Part shown: in pieces, positions 33,656-41,901 of the stretch
Layout: each line of letters begins with the position of its first letter
How positions within the stretch are numbered: the stretch's first letter is position 1
Assembly (NCBI GenBank): GCA_009885695.1
Contig: VFKE01000047.1
Location: 1 to 58,537, forward strand
Direction of reading: 5' to 3'
DNA from: Verrucomicrobiota bacterium
GTDB lineage: Bacteria > Verrucomicrobiota > Verrucomicrobiia > Verrucomicrobiales > Verrucomicrobiaceae
Length of the DNA stretch: 58,537 nt
Translations under genes and position numbers: made by a program
Notes under the pieces: model-generated
Seen by the model: the letters and a program-made list of their open reading frames with translations, nothing else
The model's database searches: none
Told to the model about the DNA's origin: nothing

Positions 33656-33799
33656 AGAGCATTTTTGAAAAAGTCGTAGCCGCATCTCGTAAGAGTGCGG
33701 GAAGCAGCCACGGCAGCCAACGAAGTATGCCTATTTCCCGCGTTTTCGCTTCGCGGCTGCGCAACACGAACGCGGCTACGAAATTATTTAAACCGCTCT
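33656..33799. repeat. 144-bp palindromic element, copy 2
   Basis: The inverted counterpart of 28981-29124, also 144 bases. It begins AGAGCATTTT and ends CCGCTCT, with inner GTAGCCGC and GCGGCTAC arms. It occupies most of the 304-base gap between the kelch-like gene and the next secreted-protein gene; no gene is seen in that gap. Confidence 0.85.
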
Positions 33800-33842
33800 A
33801 GCATCAGGCTATCGACCATCCGCAATCAGCTCGTTTTTGGTC

Positions 33843-34652
33843 TTACTTCCTCACCTCGTCCGTAGGAGCAGGCCTTTCCCTGCGTTCAGGCTTGCCAGCA
33901 GGAGAACCTTCGCGCTGCGACTGACCTTCGCGATACTGTCCGAATTCCGCACGCCACCTCGATGTATAGGCCTCGCTCAGCTTGCCCGCCATCTCCATGC
34001 GCAGCTGCGGTTCGGTCGCAACCTCCAGTTGTTTTACTAGCTCCCTCACCTCAGGTGCCTTGAGCATCCGCTCATGCAACCGACCCATGGGCAGGTCCCG
34101 CCTCTCGACCTTGGCCCATTTCTGTAAATCCTCGCTAAGCCGCATCAGCACTTTCTTCGCGAATTCCGGGTCGTTTGGCTCCGGCATGCGTCCGGAAAAC
34201 GGAAGCCCACCGCTCGGAATCGACAACTTCACCTTGTCCAAAATTTTTATCACTTCCGGGTCCGCCTCTCCCAGCGCTTTATGCAACGTCTCCCGATATT
34301 CTTCGTTCGCTTTCTTCAACCGGTCCCGCACCTGGATGACATCAGGATTCTTCCACACCATTTCAAATGCACTCCGGAGCCTTTGCCGTTCTTCTTCGGG
34401 TAATTGCTTGAAGGCCTCCGCGCGATTCCGGTCGCCGCGTGGATACTTGCCTGGCATGTCAGGAATCATGCCGCCGCGGGAAGATCCCTGGCGATGCGGC
34501 TGACCGTCCTGCGCAGGTCGTGCTTTCTGCGTCGGCTCAGTCGCAGGTGGTGGTGGGTTCGCATCTAGTGCGCTAACGCTGAATCCCCGCAGCCCGAGAA
34601 CGGCTAACAGCAAGATGAAATATTTGGAACGGCCAGCTTTCACTGGCCGCAT
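33843..34652 (-). CDS. Secreted charged helical protein, unknown function
   Basis: 269 residues from ATG 34652, chosen because it gives a clean signal peptide (MRPVKAGRSKYFILLLAVLG, cleavage near VSALDA). The frame runs to a GTG at 34697. After a Pro/Gln-rich linker comes a helical, highly charged region with LPEEERQRLRSAFEMVWKNP, vaguely like CpxP/Spy or periplasmic metal-sensor proteins, and a basic Pro-rich C-terminus. I do not recognise a family. It is divergent from the aldolase gene with 131 bases between starts. Confidence 0.6.
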   Translation of the reverse strand: MRPVKAGRSKYFILLLAVLGLRGFSVSALDANPPPPATEPTQKARPAQDGQPHRQGSSRGGMIPDMPGKYPRGDRNRAEAFKQLPEEERQRLRSAFEMVWKNPDVIQVRDRLKKANEEYRETLHKALGEADPEVIKILDKVKLSIPSGGLPFSGRMPEPNDPEFAKKVLMRLSEDLQKWAKVERRDLPMGRLHERMLKAPEVRELVKQLEVATEPQLRMEMAGKLSEAYTSRWRAEFGQYREGQSQREGSPAGKPERRERPAPTDEVRK

Positions 34653-34783
34653 CTTCCATCCGTCTCTGCAAAAGGCAATCTTGGACATCGTTTTCACAAT
34701 GAAGTGAAAAACCGGGCAGCAGAAAAAGTTGCGCGGCCCGACTCGGTTGCACCCGGCCCGATTCTTGCTCTACTTCCGGCCAC

Positions 34784-35815
34784 ATGCCCATCGCCACCCC
34801 CGCCCAATACCGCGCCATGCTCGACGCCGCCCAGAAGGGCGACTATGCGTATCCCGCCATCAACGTCACCTCCCTGGCCACTCTGAACGGCGCGATGCGC
34901 GCCTTCGCCGAGTCGAAGTCCGACGGCATCATCCAAGTCAGCACCGGCGGCGGCGAGTTCGCCTCGGGCACGGCGGTCAAGGACATGGCCCTGGGCGCGA
35001 TCGTTCTGGCCGAAGCGGCGCACACCCTGGCGCAACGCTACAACGTCCTCATCGCGCTGCACACCGACCACTGCCAGCCGAAGAAAGTTGACGCCTTTCT
35101 CAAGCCCCTGATTGCGGCCACGGCAAAGCGCCGCGCTGCTGGCCTCGGAAACCTTTTCAACTCCCACATGCTCGACGCCTCGGAACTGCCGCTCGCGGAG
35201 AACATGAAGCTCTCCGTAGCGTTGCTCAAAGAATGCGCCGCTCAGGAAATCATTCTCGAAGTCGAAGCCGGCGTAGTCGGCGGTGAGGAAGACGGCGTCG
35301 ATCACGGCGATCAACCGAATGAAAAACTCTACACCAGTCCCGAGGACATGGTCGAGGTCCATGAATCCCTGCATGGTCTGGGCCGCTTCATGTTCGCCGC
35401 CACCTTCGGCAACGTCCATGGCAGCTACAAACCCGGTGCCGTGAAACTCAAGCCCACCATTTTGATCGACGGCCAGCGAGCCGTGATGGCCAAGCACGGC
35501 AAGTCCGCCGAATTCGACCTCGTCTTCCACGGTGGCTCCGGCACCCCGCTGGAAGAGATCCGCGAGACCCTGGCCTATGGCGTCGTGAAAATGAACATCG
35601 ACACCGACACTCAATACGCCTTCACCCGCCCCATCATGGACCACATGCTGAAAAATTACGATGGCGTGCTCAAGATCGACGGCGAGATCGGCGACAAGAA
35701 GCTTTACGATCCGCGCAACTATCTAAAGAAGGCCGAGCAAGGCCTCTGCGTCCGCCTCAAGCAAGCCTGCGACGATCTGCTCAGCACCGGAAAGACGAGC
35801 TTCGGAACAGTCTGA
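34784..35815 (+). CDS. fbaA: Fructose-bisphosphate aldolase, class II
   Basis: 343 residues. It interconverts fructose 1,6-bisphosphate with dihydroxyacetone phosphate and glyceraldehyde 3-phosphate. Signatures are YAYPAINVTSLATLNGAM near the N-terminus, the zinc ligands in ALHTDHCQPKK near residue 87-97, EVEAGVVGGEEDGVDH near 160, VHGSYKPGAVKL (zinc His) and LVFHGGSGTP near 248-257. VVKMNIDTDTQYAFTRP completes the set. The length is that of the long FbaA form. It is followed 20 bases later by a palindromic element that could act as a terminator. Confidence 0.96.
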   Translation: MPIATPAQYRAMLDAAQKGDYAYPAINVTSLATLNGAMRAFAESKSDGIIQVSTGGGEFASGTAVKDMALGAIVLAEAAHTLAQRYNVLIALHTDHCQPKKVDAFLKPLIAATAKRRAAGLGNLFNSHMLDASELPLAENMKLSVALLKECAAQEIILEVEAGVVGGEEDGVDHGDQPNEKLYTSPEDMVEVHESLHGLGRFMFAATFGNVHGSYKPGAVKLKPTILIDGQRAVMAKHGKSAEFDLVFHGGSGTPLEEIRETLAYGVVKMNIDTDTQYAFTRPIMDHMLKNYDGVLKIDGEIGDKKLYDPRNYLKKAEQGLCVRLKQACDDLLSTGKTSFGTV

Positions 35816-35835
35816 TTTCGCAGCAATCCGGAACA

Positions 35836-35920
35836 TAGGCGATGCGTCTCGCTTCGCATCACGCCGCGAAAGCCGTGTCATGAGACTTCCTGCGGTGAAC
35901 GAAGCGAGACGCATCGCCTA
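35836..35920. repeat. Palindromic element with 21-bp perfect arms
   Basis: The arm 35836-35856 (TAGGCGATGCGTCTCGCTTC and one more base) is an exact complement of 35900-35920, with 43 bases between. Flanking ACA/TGT bases extend the symmetry. It lies 20 bases after the aldolase stop and overlaps the end of a decayed frame on the minus strand. It belongs to a family different from the 144-bp element. Confidence 0.85.
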
Positions 35921-36216
35921 CATTCACCCTGCGGCGTCGCGCACTCCGCCACCAGTTTCTTGCTCGCGGGCGAGAGCTTGCTGATAGGATACTCCACCTT
36001 GCTGCCGTTGGGCATCTTGAAGATCACGCTCTGGCCATTCACTCCGCCAAACCCGGCCTTGATGGCCATGCCTTCCGCATTCGTCCAACTCATGATCGGA
36101 GGCGGCAGTCACCATCTTGGGCGCATTCTTGTCCAGCGACGCCCCTTCCGCGATCCATGTCCGGATAATCAGTCTCTTGTCTTGCACCGTTACGATTCCT
36201 TTTCCAAAAGCTCTCT
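35878..36216 (-). pseudogene. Decayed fragment with SHD1-like domain
   Basis: Two overlapping minus-strand frames look like pieces of one broken gene. The upstream piece (to about 36185) reads VQDKRLIIRTWIAEGASLDKNAPKM. A second frame reads MSWTNAEGMAIKAGFGGVNG and continues to YPISKLSPASKKLVAE, which resembles the SHD1 domain of secreted PVC-group proteins (WTN-EG start, YPxxKLS end). It then runs into the palindromic element, whose arm supplies the last codons. There is no start codon with a signal peptide. Confidence 0.45.
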
Positions 36217-38452
36217 AAGGATGGTCCGGAGGCACCACCGCGGTCACGAGGCTGGAATCACGCCAGGGTTTCCCAAGTCGATAAAAACCAATCTGCTCCG
36301 GAAGTTGTCCTGCCAAATGCGCGTCCCCCTGGGACCGTGCGAGAAGGAGAGCTCTTTCAGCAGCCACTTCCGCAGAGGCAAACTGCCCGGTCTCCGCATA
36401 CGCCGCAGCCAGCATGCCGGCGACGGACGGGTTCTTTCTGGCGCTGATCTGGTCTGCGCGACCTGCAAATGCAAGGGCTTTCGCTCCATCGCGAAAACGG
36501 TCTTCCGGGCACGTCGCCAGCACCCAGGCGAGCGACTTTAATGCCGCCAGCGAATTCGGGTCGGCAGCTAGAATGTGATGCCACGCATTAAGCGCGGCGT
36601 CTATTCGTCCCTGACTGAGAAAGACAATCCCAATGTTGTTTTGGGCATCCGGATATGTGGGGTCGATTTCCAATGCCTTTTGATATTGGACAATAGCTTG
36701 TTCCGCTTCTCCGCTTTGAGCGAGGGCATTGCCAAGCGTCGTTCGAAACTGGGCGCTCTTGGGATTGAATTCCACGGCTTTTTGACAGTATGGCACCGCC
36801 TCGGCCGGCCGGCCCTTATTGTAAAGCGCCGCGCCGAGATTGTTCAGCGCCAAAACATGGTTGGGGGAAATTTCCAGAGCCTTGCGGAACTGGACCATGG
36901 CTTCCTCCAACCTTCCATATTTAACAAAAGCACAGCCAAAATTATAGTGCCCTGTTGCGAGTTCAGGATTGATCGCGATGCCCCGCTCATATGATGTTAT
37001 TGCCTCATCCAAATGACCTGTATCAGACAGGGCGTTTGCCAAATTGATGCGTGAGGCCTCGAATTCGGGATTGAGTTCGATGGATTTCCGGAAGTGCTCT
37101 ATCGCCTCCTGCTGCTGTCCTTTATCCGTGAAGATTGTTCCCAAATTATTGTGAGCGAGCCATGAGCGCGGGTTTTTCTGAAGCGTGTCCGTCCAGAGCG
37201 TCTCCATGTTTTCATACACGCCCGCATGTCTCCAGGTCATGATGCCCAGCACCAAGAGCAGTCCCGCGACCAGCGCCGGCAGCAACTGAGGATGGCGTTT
37301 CCGGAAAAAACTTTCCGCTGAAAGGATGCCTGCGGCTGCCAGCGTCAGCGGGCCCATGCAGGCCAGATACTGAAAGTGATCTCCCACGTATGAATAGCGC
37401 AGGAAGAAATGATCCACCAATCCCACCACCGGCAGGAGCGCGACCAGAAAAATGGAAAATGCAAAAAAGAATGGACGCTGCCTGCCATCACGCCGCTGCC
37501 ACAACAGAAAAAATGCCAGTGCCGCGGCCAGAGTCGGCAGATACGAAACGAAGCTGCCGGCATGGAGTTCCCATCGAGGATACATCAAGGTCAACGGCTG
37601 CGGCCAGAGCAGTTTTCCCAGGTAAAACCAGAGCGCCCGGCCTGGGACCATGATGCGGTCCGTCCAGGTGAGCGCCCATAACCCACCGATTCCTCCCTGG
37701 GTCTTTTGCTCCCAAACAGACCACGCGCTGGCCAGCGCGGAGAGCAGCAGGAATGGACTCAATCTAAATAGCAGCCGCCACTGCCAGCGGCCTTCAAGCC
37801 ACCAGACACACAAGCCCAGAACCACGGGCAGGACGACGGTGGAGGATTTGCTGGCCAGCGCCATGGCGGCAAATAATATGGACAGAGCATAATACCAGTG
37901 TCCGCGCACCGGCTGAGGGCCTGCCACAGAATTTTCCTCCTGCCGCCACTTCAGAAAAAACAACACGCACAACAGATAGAACAAACCAGACTGGGTATTT
38001 TTCATTTCAGAAATCCAAGCCACCGTATCCACCTGCACCGGATGCAATGCCCACAAGGCCGCAGCCAGCCAAGAAGCCAGGCGCGGCACCCCAAGCCGCA
38101 GCAACACCCGGCAAAACAGTAGCGCACACAGTCCGTGCAGGACCACATTCAAGACGTGATACGGCATGGGATTCAATCCCCACAAAGCATGCCCCGCCCA
38201 AAAACTGGTGATCACCAGCGGACAAATCCGCGCCTCACGCGTGGTCCAAACTTCCTTCAGCCCCTGGGGCCCGATGATGCTGGGATTCTCCGTCAGATAG
38301 TCATTGTCATCCAGGATGAAGCCGGCTTTCCACACCGGCAGATAAGCCGTGATCGTCATGAGCATCAAGGCCAGGGCCAGCAGGGCATCACTGCGGCACC
38401 ATGCCGGCAATTTCATTTTGCCTTCGAAAAGATGGGGGCGTGATCGGGTCAT
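36215..38452 (-). CDS. TMTC-like membrane protein with TPR repeats
   Basis: 745 residues. The first 440 hold about ten hydrophobic helices. The opening GFILDDNDYLTENPSIIGPQ and the WALHPVQVDTVAWISEMKN motif are characteristic of TMTC/DUF1736 and related GT-C glycosyltransferase-like proteins; the DD near residue 50 would be the acidic pair of a GT-C fold. From about 445 to 680 there are six or seven TPR units (NNLGTIFTDKGQQQEAIEHF, NNLGAALYNKGRPAEAVPYC). The C-terminus continues as helical repeats. The start overlaps the hisA stop by 4 bases, which supports ATG 38452, although ATG 38416 would also serve. Glycan transfer is an inference. Confidence 0.82.
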   Translation of the reverse strand: MTRSRPHLFEGKMKLPAWCRSDALLALALMLMTITAYLPVWKAGFILDDNDYLTENPSIIGPQGLKEVWTTREARICPLVITSFWAGHALWGLNPMPYHVLNVVLHGLCALLFCRVLLRLGVPRLASWLAAALWALHPVQVDTVAWISEMKNTQSGLFYLLCVLFFLKWRQEENSVAGPQPVRGHWYYALSILFAAMALASKSSTVVLPVVLGLCVWWLEGRWQWRLLFRLSPFLLLSALASAWSVWEQKTQGGIGGLWALTWTDRIMVPGRALWFYLGKLLWPQPLTLMYPRWELHAGSFVSYLPTLAAALAFFLLWQRRDGRQRPFFFAFSIFLVALLPVVGLVDHFFLRYSYVGDHFQYLACMGPLTLAAAGILSAESFFRKRHPQLLPALVAGLLLVLGIMTWRHAGVYENMETLWTDTLQKNPRSWLAHNNLGTIFTDKGQQQEAIEHFRKSIELNPEFEASRINLANALSDTGHLDEAITSYERGIAINPELATGHYNFGCAFVKYGRLEEAMVQFRKALEISPNHVLALNNLGAALYNKGRPAEAVPYCQKAVEFNPKSAQFRTTLGNALAQSGEAEQAIVQYQKALEIDPTYPDAQNNIGIVFLSQGRIDAALNAWHHILAADPNSLAALKSLAWVLATCPEDRFRDGAKALAFAGRADQISARKNPSVAGMLAAAYAETGQFASAEVAAERALLLARSQGDAHLAGQLPEQIGFYRLGKPWRDSSLVTAVVPPDHP

Positions 38453-39246
38453 GATCGTCGATTAAATGCCACGCAGTCTTTGTAACTTGTTTCACCACCG
38501 AAGACATCCAGGGCGCTGCCGATGGTGACATCCACCTTGCCGGCACTGAGCTGCTGAACGCGGGCCAGATCATTCAAGTCACGTGCGCCTCCAGCGTAGG
38601 TAACAGGTTTGTCACACCAAACTCCCAGGCAGCGCACCAGCGCCTCATCAATTCCCTGACACTTGCCTTCTACATCGACGGCATGGATGAGAAACTCATC
38701 GCAAAACGGAGCCAGCCGGGCCAGAAGATCCTTGTCCACGAACAGATCGGTCAGCGTCTGCCAGCAATTCATGGCCACCACCCAGCCATCCCGGGTGGCC
38801 TTGCAACTCAGATCGATCACCAGGCGTTCCACGCCCGCCGCTTTCACCATGTCTTCGAGCTTTGATTGCTGGAATTTCGCGCACCCGTCGAAAAGCCATG
38901 AGGTGACAATGACGTGAGTGGCACCGTGATCGAGCCAAAGCCTGGCGTTGCCGGGATTGATCCCGCCGCCAACCTGCAACCCGCCGGGATAGGCTGCCAA
39001 GGCCTCACGCGCGGCGGTATCGTTCCCCTTCCCCAGCATGATCACGTGGCCGCCGCTGAGGGCGTCTTTTTTGTAGAGTTCCGCAAACCAGCGCGCGGGT
39101 TTGTCGCTGACGAAGTTGGTTTTGAGATCCGGCACGGGCGAGACACCCGCGCTCCCTTCACTGAGCGTAGAGCCGACGATCTGCTTCACTTTGCCTTCGT
39201 GAAGGTCGATGCAGGGGCGGAATAGCGTATGAGGACGGGAAGACAT
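38449..39246 (-). CDS. hisA: HisA isomerase, eukaryote-like (HIS6) type
   Basis: 265 residues. It isomerises ProFAR to PRFAR in histidine synthesis. FRPCIDLHEGKVKQIVGSTL at the start, KTNFVSDKPARWFAELYKKD, LQVGGGINPGNARLWLDHGA, HVIVTSWLF and the late YAGGARDLNDLARV match the fungal/plant HIS6 pattern more than typical bacterial HisA, which begins with a DL-DGKVVRLxxG type motif. The catalytic Asp is in CIDLHEG, near residue 13. No other his genes are adjacent. It lies between map (88 bases upstream) and the TPR membrane protein, whose start overlaps. Confidence 0.88.
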   Translation of the reverse strand: MSSRPHTLFRPCIDLHEGKVKQIVGSTLSEGSAGVSPVPDLKTNFVSDKPARWFAELYKKDALSGGHVIMLGKGNDTAAREALAAYPGGLQVGGGINPGNARLWLDHGATHVIVTSWLFDGCAKFQQSKLEDMVKAAGVERLVIDLSCKATRDGWVVAMNCWQTLTDLFVDKDLLARLAPFCDEFLIHAVDVEGKCQGIDEALVRCLGVWCDKPVTYAGGARDLNDLARVQQLSAGKVDVTIGSALDVFGGETSYKDCVAFNRRS

Positions 39247-39333
39247 GAAGACACGGAGATGATGAGACGATGAGACGATTATTTCAACGCAAAACTCTTT
39301 GCGTCTCCCCTTCTCCCCTTCTCAGCGTCTTCT

Positions 39334-40158
39334 TCAAGCCACGGCCCTTGAGAGTGGATGCGTGAGCGGAGGATTGGTGCGCTCGCGCCAAGTGAGTATC
39401 TCAGGTTCGCCGGTGGTGATGAGCACAACGTGTTCGTAATGCGCACTCGGTTTGCGATCCAAAGTGACAACAGTCCAACCATCTTCCAGTGTCCGTGTCT
39501 GTTCAACGCCGAGGTTGATCATGGGCTCGATGGCGATGGTCATGCCGGCGCGCAGGCGGGGCTTGGCACCCTTGGTTCCGTAGTTGGGCACCTGCGGTTC
39601 CTCGTGAAGTTTCCGGCCCACACCGTGCCCGACAAAATCGCGCACAACCGTGAGGCCGAATCGGCGGACGTAGCTTTCCACAGAATGACAGAGGTCGCCG
39701 AGCATGAGTCCGTCCCGCGCCCAGTCGATGGCGATGTGGAGCGCGTCCTCGGTGGCAGAGAGCAGTTTCTGCACATCGGGAGCGATGGGCGGCACGGGAA
39801 TGGTGAGGGCGTTATCGCCGATCCAGCCGTTTTTGCTGAGACCGACATCGATCTTCACGATGTCACCCGGTTTGATTTCACGGGTGCTGCCGATGCCGTG
39901 GACGACTTCTTCGTTGAGCCCGATGCAAATGGTGCCCGGGAATCGTTTGCTGCCGACTTTATAATTTAAGAACGCGCTGGTGGCACCAGCGGCTTTGAGT
40001 TCAGCAGCGACAAAACGGTCGATCTCGCCAGTGGTGATGCCGGGCTGGACGAGCGCAGCGGCCTTCAAGAGAATGTCGCGTCCGAGGCCGCAGGCGCGGC
40101 GGAGACCGTCGAGCGCCTTGCCATGGCGCGTGGGGATGCGGTCAAACGAGAGGGACAT
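39334..40158 (-). CDS. map: Methionine aminopeptidase, type I
   Basis: 274 residues. It removes the initiator methionine from nascent proteins. The metal ligands are all present: Asp in VKIDVGLSKNGWIGDNALTI (two Asp near residues 106 and 117), His in DFVGHGVGRKLHEEP near 180, Glu in MTIAIEPMIN near 214 and Glu in YEHVVLIT near 245. It is the last gene of the spc-type operon after secY. infA, rpmJ and the alpha operon genes do not follow. The 143-base gap to secY carries GTTATGAGTTA repeats. The start (MSLSFDRIPTRHGKALD) is clear. Confidence 0.95.
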   Translation of the reverse strand: MSLSFDRIPTRHGKALDGLRRACGLGRDILLKAAALVQPGITTGEIDRFVAAELKAAGATSAFLNYKVGSKRFPGTICIGLNEEVVHGIGSTREIKPGDIVKIDVGLSKNGWIGDNALTIPVPPIAPDVQKLLSATEDALHIAIDWARDGLMLGDLCHSVESYVRRFGLTVVRDFVGHGVGRKLHEEPQVPNYGTKGAKPRLRAGMTIAIEPMINLGVEQTRTLEDGWTVVTLDRKPSAHYEHVVLITTGEPEILTWRERTNPPLTHPLSRAVA

Positions 40159-40172
40159 TCAGAAGGAAAATC

Positions 40173-40290
40173 GAGTTATTGGTTATGAGTTATTTGTTAA
40201 GGGCGCCCACTCGACGCCGATGGAATAAATGTCGAAGAGTCTTGGCAGCACTCGACAACTCATAACCCCATAACCTTTAACTCATAACTC
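40173..40290. repeat. GTTATGAGTTA repeats in inverted arrangement
   Basis: GGTTATGAGTTATTTGTTAA at 40181-40200 faces AACTCATAACCCCATAACCT at 40257-40276 followed by TAACTCATAACTC. The two sides are partly complementary and fill the map-secY gap. The same motif occurs at 6070-6100, and a related one at 5508-5540. Confidence 0.6.
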
Positions 40291-40301
40291 CTTTCCAGCC
40301 C

Positions 40302-41798
40302 TCAATGCCCGTGCATCAGTGCGTAGACGAGACCGACGAGCGCCACGAAGGAGATGGTAGTCCAGAGCATGACGACAAGCTTGGGGTTTGCAGCCAGGCC
40401 GCCTGCGGTGGCGCGGTCGAAACGTCCGCGAATTTTGCCCTTGCGGAGGAATCCATCGTAGTGACGCTGGAGAAGGTGGGTTTCCACCTGCCGCATGACA
40501 TCGAGCACGACGCCGACGAGAATCAGGATGCTGGTGCCGCCAAAGAACTGGCTGACGCTCGGACTGAGGTCCAGCCAGCGCTGGAGCAGAAGCGGCATCA
40601 CGTAAATCAGGGTCAGAAAAGCCGCGCCGGCGAAGGTGAGCCGACTCATCGTGAAGTCAAGAAAGTCAGCGGTGGGCTTGCCGGGACGGACGCCGGGGAC
40701 ATAGCCGCCGCCTTTTTTCAAGTCCTCGGAAATCTGATTTGGCTGGAACATGGTGGCCACCCAGAAGTAGCTGAAGAAGAAGATAAGACCGGTGGAGATG
40801 ATGACGTAGGGCCAGCCTGCGGTGAGCCACTCGGACCAGATGACCACGTTACGGTTGTCCGGGAACATGAAGCTGACGATCTGCGAAGGGAACAGTAGGA
40901 TGGCCTGGGCGAAAATAATGGGCATGACGCCCGCGTAGTTCACCTTGAGCGGCATGTATTGCGTCTGGCCGCCATAGACCTTGCGGCCAACGACACGTTT
41001 GGCGTATTGAATGGCAATGCGGCGCTGGGCCTGGGTGAGGGCGATGATGCCGGCGATCACGGAAATGAGCACCACGATGAGCATGAGGACCATGAGAGCG
41101 TCGTTCGCTCCGGCGCCGGGCTTGCCAATGTAAGTCCGCCAGACGCTGACCAAGGCATTGGGGAGGTCGGCAACAATATTGATGGCGATGAGCAGCGAGA
41201 TGCCATTGCCGATGCCGCGCTCGGTGATCTGTTCACCAAGCCACATGATGAAAAGGCTGCCAGCGGTGATGGTGGCGACACCGGTCAAGATGAAGCCGAA
41301 GCCGAAATTAGGCACCAGCGGACCATGTTCATTGATGACGGACTGGAGTCCGCTGAGGAAGATGTTCTGTTCCGGATTTTTCAGTGAGGCGACCAGGAGA
41401 TAACCTTGGAACAAGCAGAGAAAGACGGTGGCATAGCGGGTCCACTGATTGATTTTCTGACGCCCCCCGTCTTCGCGCGCCAGCTTGCTAAAGGAGGGCA
41501 CGACCGCCGTGAGGAGCTGCATCATGATGGACGCACTGATGTAGGGCATGATGCCCAGGGCGAAGACGGCGCACTTGGCGAGACCACCGCCGCTGAAGAC
41601 GTTCATGATCGCGGCAATGGCGGCAGCGGGCGAGTTGTCCGCGACGCGAGTGTCCACCCAGGCTTGCAGTACCTGCGGGTTCACCCCAGGAATGGTGATG
41701 GCGTAGCCGGCACGCACAACGACAATCATGGCCAGCGTGAAAAGGATGCGCTGGCGGAGGTCGGGAATCTTGAAGCTGTTGACGAAGGCGGAGATCAT
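40302..41798 (-). CDS. secY: Protein translocase subunit SecY
   Basis: 498 residues, with ten membrane helices expected. It forms the Sec channel with SecE and SecG. Typical pieces are FKIPDLRQRILFTLAM at the start, FSGGGLAKCAVFALGIMPYISASI (plug and helix 2), GEQITERGIGNGISLLI, YGGQTQYMPLKVNYAGVMPIIFAQ and the C-terminal GTSILILVGVVLDVMRQVE. The length is at the upper end of the family (about 430-500). It is followed by map. Its ATG lies 6 bases after a long AT/GA-rich hairpin, with no Shine-Dalgarno sequence visible, so initiation may depend on coupling or on the hairpin. Confidence 0.97.
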   Translation of the reverse strand: MISAFVNSFKIPDLRQRILFTLAMIVVVRAGYAITIPGVNPQVLQAWVDTRVADNSPAAAIAAIMNVFSGGGLAKCAVFALGIMPYISASIMMQLLTAVVPSFSKLAREDGGRQKINQWTRYATVFLCLFQGYLLVASLKNPEQNIFLSGLQSVINEHGPLVPNFGFGFILTGVATITAGSLFIMWLGEQITERGIGNGISLLIAINIVADLPNALVSVWRTYIGKPGAGANDALMVLMLIVVLISVIAGIIALTQAQRRIAIQYAKRVVGRKVYGGQTQYMPLKVNYAGVMPIIFAQAILLFPSQIVSFMFPDNRNVVIWSEWLTAGWPYVIISTGLIFFFSYFWVATMFQPNQISEDLKKGGGYVPGVRPGKPTADFLDFTMSRLTFAGAAFLTLIYVMPLLLQRWLDLSPSVSQFFGGTSILILVGVVLDVMRQVETHLLQRHYDGFLRKGKIRGRFDRATAGGLAANPKLVVMLWTTISFVALVGLVYALMHGH

Positions 41799-41803
41799 CT
41801 AGT

Positions 41804-41901
41804 AAAAAAGGATGAGGGCGGAAGGATGAAGGATGAATCTAAGAAAGAATGTAACAAAAGATGTTTGTTTTCATCCTTCATCCTTCATCCTTCATCCTTT
41901 T
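41804..41901 (-). repeat. GGATGAAGG inverted repeat between rplO and secY
   Basis: Arms 41804-41837 and 41868-41901 are complementary over most of 34 bases, with a loop of about 30. On the transcript the second arm ends in six U just before the secY ATG, so the shape is terminator-like. The first arm supplies the last two sense codons (AAA GGA) and the TGA stop of rplO at 41892-41894. The same repeat is at 4498-4527. Confidence 0.75.
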
